A DNA stretch of 7,184 bases, taken from positions 1-7,184 of the forward strand of contig CALGMY010000046.1 of the NCBI GenBank assembly GCA_937958785.1, given 5' to 3'. The first letter of the stretch is position 1. Every line of letters starts with the position of its first letter. The position numbers and the translations under genes are program-made. Below, piece by piece: positions 1 to 4,793 of the stretch. The notes under the pieces are model-generated. The model was not told the DNA's origin. It saw nothing but the letters and a program-made list of their open reading frames with translations, and made no database searches. This stretch comes from an uncultured Gammaproteobacteria bacterium. GTDB lineage: Bacteria > Pseudomonadota > Gammaproteobacteria > Steroidobacterales > GCA-2729495.

Positions 1-540
1 GGTTCGCGCTGCGTTGTACATCTTACGCACGACCTCAATTACACGATTCGCCGTATACGGATGGTTCTCGCCGATCTCAGAATGAATACGCGCAATGTCT
101 GCAGTCGTGATGCTCCCTGCAAGCCGAGAGCCGAGCTTCGGGATTACGTATCGCCGCATGTAGCTGTCGTCATTTCGCCAGGACCGCTTTTTTGCTTTAG
201 CGTGGCGTTCAACATAGACCTCCGCAAGAGTTTTCACGGTGCCGGACGCATGCAGGGCGTCCGCTGCGGCGTGTGGATCATCGCCGTCAGCCGCTTGACC
301 GAGATATATGCGGGCCTTTTTCCGGGCTCTATCAAGGGTAAGAACATCCGCGCGCCCGAGAGTTACTATTCGCTTGCGGCCATTCACGCGGTAGGCGCAA
401 ACGTAGCTCCGGCGGCCATTCGGATAGACCCGCACACCAAAGCATGCAAGTCCATTGTCCCAATAGATGCACTGGGCGTTGTCGCTACCCGTGTAGGGTA
501 TGGACTTAACGCTGTCCTGCCTGAGTCTCACTATCGGCAT
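1..540 (-). CDS. Tyrosine recombinase / integrase of an integrative element, N-terminal part (runs off left edge)
   Basis: The minus strand is open from an ATG at 540 to the window edge, giving 180 residues without a stop. An in-frame TAA at 561-559 lies just upstream, so this ATG is the natural start, although no good Shine-Dalgarno sequence is visible. Residues about 20-95 match the arm-type DNA-binding domain of P4-like integrases (DUF4102 type): a GVRVYPNGRRSYV-like strand pair, NGRKRIVTLGR, then LTLDRARKKAR and a G-D-DPHAA turn. Residues about 102-180 look like the SAM-like core-binding domain (TLAEVYVERHAKAKK, YVIPKLGSRL, ITTADI). The catalytic domain with its R-H-R-Y residues lies outside the window, so integrity cannot be judged. 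The gene points into the element, away from the tRNA-derived site at 679-724. Family integrases usually have about 400 residues. Its lower G+C and rare codons suggest horizontal transfer. The family assignment is firm; which element it belongs to is unknown. Confidence 0.9.
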   Translation of the reverse strand, partial: MPIVRLRQDSVKSIPYTGSDNAQCIYWDNGLACFGVRVYPNGRRSYVCAYRVNGRKRIVTLGRADVLTLDRARKKARIYLGQAADGDDPHAAADALHASGTVKTLAEVYVERHAKAKKRSWRNDDSYMRRYVIPKLGSRLAGSITTADIARIHSEIGENHPYTANRVIEVVRKMYNAART

Positions 541-614
541 GATTGAGTGACCAGTGAGTTACCGTGGCAAAGAGTACCTCGGCGTATATGGGGGCACAAC
601 AGCAGAGGTGCTAT

Positions 615-644
615 AAAATAAGGCATTGAACGGTAAGGTGTAGA
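615..644 (-). promoter_or_regulatory. Possible integrase promoter
   Basis: Read on the minus strand, a TCTACA box (644-639) and a TATTTT box (620-615) are separated by 18 nt. Each matches four of six sigma70 consensus positions. This is the most AT-rich stretch between the att site and the integrase start, about 75 nt upstream of the ATG. The match is weak and rests on sequence resemblance only. Confidence 0.25.
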
Positions 645-652
645 GTACTACA
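639..652. repeat. Short palindrome TGTAG-AGTA-CTACA beside the att site
   Basis: Five-base arms TGTAG (639-643) and CTACA (648-652) flank a four-base centre, overlapping the -35 box of the possible integrase promoter. Its position suggests an operator or an accessory site for the integrase or excisionase. A palindrome this short could also be chance. Confidence 0.25.
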
Positions 653-654
653 GG

Positions 655-724
655 GTGCCCCGGCGTAGTTCGAGGTCGAGGCTTCGAACCTGAGGGTCGG
701 GAGTTCGAATCTCTCCGGGCGCGC
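655..724 (+). tRNA. Partial tRNA-Arg (anticodon TCG): 3' part intact, 5' part degenerate; attachment site (att core about 679-724)
   Basis: Reading 5' to 3', an anticodon loop CTTCGAA (682-688, anticodon TCG at 684-686) is followed by a five-base variable region (694-698). A T arm comes next, with stem 699-703/711-715 and loop TTCGAAT 704-710, then an acceptor 3' strand CGGGCGC (716-722) and discriminator G723. The anticodon stem pairs only in its inner three positions (679-681 with 689-691), so tRNA identity appears to begin at about 679, a typical crossover region for tRNA-targeting integrases. A recognisable D arm is missing: GTGCCCC at 655-661 could pair with six of seven acceptor positions, but only 15 nt separate it from the anticodon stem. 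CCA is not encoded. It is best read as the element's att site rather than a working tRNA gene. Confidence 0.75.
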
Positions 725-768
725 ACGCCTTCATCCACTTGCCCCGATCATACGGAACGTCCGGATAT

Positions 769-781
769 GCGCTATAAGCGC
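769..781 (+). promoter_or_regulatory. 13-nt palindrome GCGCT-ATA-AGCGC with a -10-like TATAAG
   Basis: Perfect five-base arms (769-773 and 777-781) surround ATA. The box TATAAG (773-778) inside it resembles a sigma70 -10 element and lies about 35 nt before the start codon at 815, but no convincing -35 box sits at 16-18 nt. It may be a promoter with an overlapping operator for the downstream secreted-protein gene. Confidence is low because the -35 is missing. Confidence 0.3.
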
Positions 782-799
782 GTAAGGCGTCCAGCCTTG

Positions 800-807
800 A
801 AGGAGGT
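800..807 (+). promoter_or_regulatory. Strong ribosome binding site (AAGGAGGT) fixing the start at 815
   Basis: A full anti-16S match, AAGGAGGT, ends 7 nt before the ATG at 815. The reading frame stays open upstream to an ATG at 767, but that codon has no such site, so 815 is the preferred start. An in-frame GTG at 812 is possible but lies closer than the optimum. Confidence 0.85.
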
Positions 808-814
808 AGTCGTG

Positions 815-1504
815 ATGAATAGCCGGGCAATCGCACCTCAGTTCCTGATCGCCGTGATGATGTGGCCCGCGGTCTCGGACGCGGCGTACCTCCGCTACGA
901 CATCACCGGGGTCGTCACGGAAGTCCGTCTGCTGCCAGGCCTGACTTCGGTTGTCGTCGGCGATATCTGGCGCGCCACGGTCTTCGTCGAAGAGGCCGCG
1001 CCGGATGCCTTCCCGGGGGCGCCCGGGGTCGGCCGGTATGCATCGACCCGCGCGACCATGACCATTGGAGAAGCACTCGTCGTGCCCGAATTCTCGCCAT
1101 ACGTCGATGTCATAAACGACGACCCCGCCGACTTCGTGTTCATCGAAGGTCGTGCCGATGGGTCTGTCTGCATCGACGGCTTCTGCGTTGGCAACATCGG
1201 CCTCGACTACACGGACTTCACGCGCACGGCGCTGCAGGATGACTCGCTGGCCGGCACCGTCGGCCTTTCCATCGATGACTTCGAGAACCTTGCCGACGGT
1301 GACCCGGTACCGAGAAACTCGTTCATCGCCAAGTTCCGGGAGTCCAGCGCGGGGCGCATCGGCGGCACGCCCACCGGGATCGAGGTGACCCGCGTGGCGG
1401 CGATCCCACTGCCCCCCACGCTGTGGCTCGCGGCCACCGGGCTGGGGGTGCTGGCCGTGAGAGGGGTATGGCGCCGAAGGCCAGGCCAGGGCAGGCCTGG
1501 GTAG
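815..1504 (+). CDS. Secreted protein with VPLPA/PEP-CTERM exosortase sorting signal
   Basis: The product has 229 residues and its function is unknown. Residues 1-24 form a signal peptide (hydrophobic FLIAVMMWPAV, then SDAA). The mature part begins with an ITGVVTEV strand and a VGDIWRATVFV segment, resembling the beta-rich start of many PEP-CTERM proteins, and contains one close cysteine pair (C119, C124) that could form a disulfide. The C-terminus has the tripartite sorting tail: IPLPP at 197-201, a membrane segment at about 202-217 and an arginine cluster RRR at 220-222. In this family an exosortase recognises the motif, cleaves it and releases or anchors the protein during envelope or exopolysaccharide biogenesis. 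The tail carries seven extra residues (PGQGRPG) after the arginines, slightly longer than usual. The gene follows the att site directly and is not in an obvious operon. No exosortase gene is in the window. Confidence is high for the tail and low for any specific role. Confidence 0.85.
   Translation: MNSRAIAPQFLIAVMMWPAVSDAAYLRYDITGVVTEVRLLPGLTSVVVGDIWRATVFVEEAAPDAFPGAPGVGRYASTRATMTIGEALVVPEFSPYVDVINDDPADFVFIEGRADGSVCIDGFCVGNIGLDYTDFTRTALQDDSLAGTVGLSIDDFENLADGDPVPRNSFIAKFRESSAGRIGGTPTGIEVTRVAAIPLPPTLWLAATGLGVLAVRGVWRRRPGQGRPG
1481..1500 (+). terminator. GC hairpin at the 3' end of the PEP-CTERM gene
   Basis: CCAGGCC (1481-1487) and GGCCTGG (1494-1500) form a perfect seven-pair stem with a six-base loop, ending one base before the TAG stop. 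No T-run follows, so it is not a canonical intrinsic terminator. It could stabilise the 3' end or slow polymerase. Confidence 0.3.
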
Positions 1505-1530
1505 GTCGCAGTACCACTGTGAAGACTGGT

Positions 1531-1551
1531 GATCCGAGCGGGCCCCGGATC
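1531..1551 (+). terminator. Hairpin GATCCG...CGGATC downstream of the PEP-CTERM gene
   Basis: Six perfect pairs (1531-1536 with 1546-1551) enclose a GC-rich nine-base loop, 27 nt after the stop codon. No T-tract follows. It may be a weak or Rho-assisted terminator, or part of the structured leader of the next gene. Confidence 0.25.
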
Positions 1552-1682
1552 GTAACGCGCCGACAGCTCCCGCTCGCCAGCTTTGCCACGTGGGCGAGCA
1601 CTTTCGCGCCATTACGCGCCGCACGCCCGGCGATTCAATCCACCCCGCCGGCGACGCGCTCATGGGCGCGTAACGAATCGCC
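1551..1682 (+). promoter_or_regulatory. Structured upstream region of the receptor operon with TWACGCGCC repeats and interleaved inverted repeats
   Basis: This 255-nt gap (1505-1759) has no gene. TAACGCGCC (1553-1561) and TTACGCGCC (1612-1620) are direct copies, and an inverted copy GGCGCGTAA lies at 1665-1673. A separate pair, GGCGATTC (1629-1636) and GAATCGCC (1675-1682), interleaves with the second and third copies in A-B-A'-B' order. A local hairpin GCTCGCC/GGCGAGC sits at 1572-1578/1593-1599. These could be operator copies for the regulator encoded downstream, or a folded mRNA leader. I could not identify a convincing sigma70 promoter here. Confidence 0.35.
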
Positions 1683-1747
1683 AGGCGCTGCAAGTTTCGC
1701 GACAGCTTCAGCTGCTAGCTTGGCGTGCTGAGGCCGCTCAACCCGTC

Positions 1748-1753
1748 GAGGAA
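1748..1753 (+). promoter_or_regulatory. Ribosome binding site GAGGAA for the TonB-dependent receptor
   Basis: GAGGAA lies six bases before the ATG at 1760. The frame is open further upstream to 1583, but the stretch before 1760 encodes an arginine-rich, non-hydrophobic sequence, whereas the 1760 start places a signal peptide at the N-terminus. This decides the start. Confidence 0.75.
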
Positions 1754-1759
1754 CAGCCC

Positions 1760-4177
1760 ATGCTGCATCGCGTCCTGCCGCTCGCCGCCATCGTTTGTAT
1801 GTCCGTCCTGCTTCCGGCCCATGCCCAGGCGCAACCGGAGTCGGGGGGTTCGGTACATGGACGCATCGTCGATTCGGTGACCGGACGGGCGGTGCCTACG
1901 GCCACCGTGCAACTCATCCGCAACCAGCGGGTCCAGGCGACGGTCGAGGCGGATGCCGCCGGAGAGTTTTCGTTCGAGCCCGTTCCGGAGGGTGTGTACT
2001 CGGTCGAGGTGGAGGAGCAGGGCTATCTGAAGGCCGTGCAGGCGGATGTACGGGTCGTGCTTCGCAGGGCGGCTGCGGTCGACTTCGCGCTGGTGCGCGG
2101 GAGCGAGGAGGGGCTCGACGAAGTGGTTGTCTCGGCGCGCGCGACGGCCGAGGATCCGCGGGCGACGCCGAACACCGTGCTGCTGGATCGTGAGGAGATC
2201 CGACGCAGTCCCGGGAGCGCGGGCGACGTCTTGCGGGCGATGGACGTCCTGCCGGGCGTCGTATCGACGGGGGAGTTCTCGAGCTTCACCGTGCGCGGCA
2301 ACGGGCCACGGGACAACCTGGTCCTGGTCGATGGCATTCCCTTCGACAAGGTGGCCCATTTCGATGAGTCGTTCGGCGAGCAGGAAGCCGTCGATGGAGG
2401 CGGGCGATATTCGATCTTCGCGCCGAACATCATCGGCAGCGCCAGGTTCTCTCCCGGCGCCTGGCGGGCGGCCGAGGGCGGCAAGAACGGATCCTTGCTG
2501 GAGCTGGAGATCGCGGACGGCAATCCCGTGAGTTCCACGGTCGGCGCACGCTTGGACATCATCGGCCTGGAGGCGGACTACGACGGGCCGAGCTACGTGG
2601 CCGACAACACCAGCGTGCTGCTATCGGCGCGCCGGTTCGACTTCAGCAACCTCTTCGAGGCGATCGATGAGGAGGACATCGGCACGCAGCGATTGACCGA
2701 TGTCATCGCGAAGTCCGTCACCGACCTGAGTGACGCTCATCGTCTCGAGGTGCTGGCCATCTACGCCAGCGAGGATTCCAGGCGGACGGTCGAGAATGCG
2801 CTCGCGTCCGAGAACTTCGAGGACGTGGGGCTCGAGGACTCGAAGCAGGACAACACGCTGCTTGGTGCGAAGTGGCGGTGGTCTCCCGGTGAGGTCGCGC
2901 AGTGGCTCAATACGGTCTACTACCGCGACAGCGATACGGCAGGCACGGAGGGCGAGGCCTATCCGGATCTCGCCGGGCCTGACCCGACCCCCGAGACCAC
3001 GCCGGTCCGCGAGGACATCCTTCGCATCAACGAGCGCGAGACAGAGATCGGCTGGCGCAGCGACTTCAGCACGGTGATCGGATCAGATGGGATCTTGTCC
3101 GCCGGCGCGCGGGTCGCCCGCGTCGACCTCGACTTCGACCGCCTGCTCACCGACGACTGGGTACGGTATGTGTACGACCAGTCGGACTTTCGCCCGGACC
3201 CTGCACAGCAGTACATCGTGCTGACGCCCGAGGAATACAACTCGACGTTCAGCGCAGCCGGGACGCAGGTCGTCGCGTATGCCGACTACGCCTGGACCGT
3301 CGGCGAGTTCACGTTGACACCCGGAATGCGCTACGAGCGCGACGCGTTCTCGGGGGACTCCGTGGTTGCCCCACGCCTGCTGGTGAGTTGGCAGCCCGAT
3401 GCAGTCACCCGGGTGTGGACCGGAGGTGGCCTGTATTACCAGGCGCCGCGCTATCTGGATATTGCGGCCGATCCCGCCAATCTCGATCTGGAGAGTGAGC
3501 GCTCCACGCAGTGGGTCCTGGGTTACTCCCGCTACCTGCGCGAGGACCTGCGCTTTTCGGCCGAAGGCTACTATCAGAAGCTCGATAACCTGATCGTGTT
3601 CGACGATCGGACCACGAGTGCCGCTACCAACTTCGGCAAGGGATCCGCGGCTGGCATCGACCTGATGCTTGCCAAGCGCATGAGCCGGCAGTGGACCGCC
3701 TCCGCGACCTACTCATTCTCGCGCGCCCGCCGTGACGACGGGCTCGGCGAAGGGTCGTATGACTCGGATTGGGATCGGCCGCACGCCTTCGGCATCGTCG
3801 GCGCCTGGCAGCCGAGCGACCGATGGACATTCTCGGCGAAATGGAAATATGCTTCGGGTCTGCCCACCGATTCGTTCATCGTGCACAGCGACGTGCTGGG
3901 AGGCGCTGGCCCCTTGCGCTATTCGAAGGAGCTGACCCGCACCAACGCCGAGCGTCTGCCTGACTATCATTCGCTCGCCCTGCGCGCGGATTACCAGCGC
4001 CGCTTTGGCCCCCTCAGCCTGGTGGCCTATCTGGACATCCTGAACGTCTACGCCCGCGAGAACACCAATGGGTATGAATGGGACGAGCGTCGCGGGGTCA
4101 ACATCATCGAGGGACTCGACGAGCCGGTACCCACCATCGGATTCAGGTTCGAGTACTCCTGGACGTCCGGCGGATGA
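1760..4177 (+). CDS. TonB-dependent outer-membrane receptor with N-terminal carboxypeptidase-regulatory-like domain
   Basis: The product has 805 residues. A signal peptide covers about 1-25 (ALPLAA-type core ending AHAQAQ). Residues about 31-110 form a carboxypeptidase-regulatory-like beta-sandwich: VHGRIVDSVTGRAVPTATV, then AAGEFSFEPVPEGVYSVEV. A TonB-box candidate, DEVVVSA, follows at 120-126. The plug spans about 135-255, with DVLRAMDVLPGVV, FTVRGNGPRDNLVLVDGIP and NIIGSARFSPG. From about 260 the chain is a run of alternating aromatic strands typical of the 22-strand barrel, ending near FRFEYSW. Such receptors import scarce substrates (ferric siderophores, metal chelates, B12, sugars) into the periplasm using TonB-ExbBD energy; the substrate cannot be read here. 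There is no N-terminal STN signalling domain, so it is not a FecA-type transducer. It is first in an operon with a two-component pair 21 nt downstream, which probably regulates it. Confidence 0.9.
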   Translation: MLHRVLPLAAIVCMSVLLPAHAQAQPESGGSVHGRIVDSVTGRAVPTATVQLIRNQRVQATVEADAAGEFSFEPVPEGVYSVEVEEQGYLKAVQADVRVVLRRAAAVDFALVRGSEEGLDEVVVSARATAEDPRATPNTVLLDREEIRRSPGSAGDVLRAMDVLPGVVSTGEFSSFTVRGNGPRDNLVLVDGIPFDKVAHFDESFGEQEAVDGGGRYSIFAPNIIGSARFSPGAWRAAEGGKNGSLLELEIADGNPVSSTVGARLDIIGLEADYDGPSYVADNTSVLLSARRFDFSNLFEAIDEEDIGTQRLTDVIAKSVTDLSDAHRLEVLAIYASEDSRRTVENALASENFEDVGLEDSKQDNTLLGAKWRWSPGEVAQWLNTVYYRDSDTAGTEGEAYPDLAGPDPTPETTPVREDILRINERETEIGWRSDFSTVIGSDGILSAGARVARVDLDFDRLLTDDWVRYVYDQSDFRPDPAQQYIVLTPEEYNSTFSAAGTQVVAYADYAWTVGEFTLTPGMRYERDAFSGDSVVAPRLLVSWQPDAVTRVWTGGGLYYQAPRYLDIAADPANLDLESERSTQWVLGYSRYLREDLRFSAEGYYQKLDNLIVFDDRTTSAATNFGKGSAAGIDLMLAKRMSRQWTASATYSFSRARRDDGLGEGSYDSDWDRPHAFGIVGAWQPSDRWTFSAKWKYASGLPTDSFIVHSDVLGGAGPLRYSKELTRTNAERLPDYHSLALRADYQRRFGPLSLVAYLDILNVYARENTNGYEWDERRGVNIIEGLDEPVPTIGFRFEYSWTSGG

Positions 4178-4198
4178 GCCGGGCGCCGGGCCTGCCCA

Positions 4199-4783
4199 TT
4201 GAGACTGCTCATCATCGAGGACAAGCTGCGGCCCTGGCGCGCGGCCGACTACGATGCCGCCGTGCTCGATCTCATGCTCCCGGACGGCAGCGGCCTCGAC
4301 GCGCTGAAGGAGATGCGTGATCATGGCAGGGCGACACCCGTGCTGATCCTCACCGCGCTGGGTGATGTCGGGGATCGGGTACGGGGCCTGGATTGCGGCG
4401 CGGACGACTATCTCGTCAAGCCTTTCGCCATGCAGGAGCTCATCGCCCGGCTGCGCGCGCTGCTGCGGCGCCCGGGCGCGGCATTGGGAAGCACGCTGAC
4501 GCTTGGTGCCGTGAAGCTCGATACGTCCGCACGCATTGCCACCGTCGCCGGGACGCCGCTCGATCTGACGCGCTCGGAGCTGATCGTGCTCGAGGCGCTG
4601 CTGCGCAACCAGGGGCGTGTCGTATCGAAGGAGCGGCTCGCGGAATGCCTGTACGACTTCGAGCAGGAGCGCAGCGCAAATTCGGTGGAGACGCAGGTGC
4701 ACAGGGTGCGCAAGAAGCTCGCAGCCTCGGGCGCTGGTGTATCGCTGCGGACCTTGCGCGGCCTGGGCTACCTTGCCTCCTGA
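4199..4783 (+). CDS. OmpR-family response regulator with internally truncated receiver domain
   Basis: The product has 194 residues from a TTG start 21 nt after the receptor stop; no clear Shine-Dalgarno is visible. It starts MRLLIIED, the normal beta1 strand with acidic pair E7-D8, but passes almost at once to ADYDAAVLDLMLP, which carries the phospho-acceptor D24. In QseB-like regulators that aspartate is near residue 51, so about 27 residues (alpha1, beta2 and most of alpha2) are absent with the frame kept; the join lies near residues 8-14. T52 and K74 (VKPF) are conserved, as is a complete winged-helix DNA-binding domain at about 98-193 (recognition helix SVETQVHRVRKKL, RGLGYL end). The family normally has about 220 residues. 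The gene lies between the receptor and its partner kinase and should regulate that operon. The truncated receiver may not fold or accept phosphate, so this could be a decaying gene, a phosphorylation-independent regulator or a sequence error. Confidence 0.85.
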   Translation: MRLLIIEDKLRPWRAADYDAAVLDLMLPDGSGLDALKEMRDHGRATPVLILTALGDVGDRVRGLDCGADDYLVKPFAMQELIARLRALLRRPGAALGSTLTLGAVKLDTSARIATVAGTPLDLTRSELIVLEALLRNQGRVVSKERLAECLYDFEQERSANSVETQVHRVRKKLAASGAGVSLRTLRGLGYLAS

Positions 4784-4793
4784 TCGCCGCCCG

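Larger units (their letters stand above)
1..724. mobile_element. Right end of a tRNA-Arg-targeted integrative element / genomic island
   Basis: An integrase gene sits next to a tRNA 3'-end duplicate, and base composition changes at the boundary: the left side is visibly lower in G+C than the genes from 815 onward. This is the standard layout for one end of an island inserted into a tRNA gene. The tRNA fragment reads left to right and the chromosome continues to its right, so the rest of the element and the intact tRNA-Arg copy should lie to the left, outside the window. Between the integrase start and the att site (541-678) I see no gene, only a possible integrase promoter and a short palindrome. 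Cargo, length and element type cannot be seen. Confidence 0.7.

Noticed and set aside
61..546. 161-residue plus-strand open frame
   Set aside because: It is antisense to the integrase, whose minus-strand translation has a recognisable arm-binding domain; this frame shows no family features.
655..724. A complete functional tRNA-Arg gene
   Set aside because: The 3' half folds well, but there is no proper D arm, two outer anticodon-stem pairs fail and the 5' region is about four bases short.
648..836. 62-residue minus-strand frame containing GEIRTPDPQVRSL
   Set aside because: This peptide is what the reverse strand of a tRNA-Arg(TCG) gene translates to and is a known type of spurious annotation. 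It supports the tRNA fragment, not a protein.
731..1693. 320-residue minus-strand frame
   Set aside because: It is a GC-rich shadow opposite the PEP-CTERM gene, rich in R, G, P and A with no domain, while the plus strand has a strong ribosome binding site, signal peptide and sorting tail.
1583..1759. N-terminal extension of the TonB receptor by 59 residues
   Set aside because: The extension is arginine-rich and would bury the signal peptide; GAGGAA before 1760 fixes the start.
1505..1759. A sigma70 promoter for the receptor operon
   Set aside because: TTGCCA at 1583-1588 looks like a -35 box, but the nearest AT-rich -10 candidate is at wrong spacing; no pair was good enough to list.
4199..4783. 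Frameshift rather than deletion in the response regulator
   Set aside because: Other frames around 4200-4260 do not supply the missing alpha1/beta2 sequence, and the frame is the same on both sides of the join, so an in-frame loss fits better.
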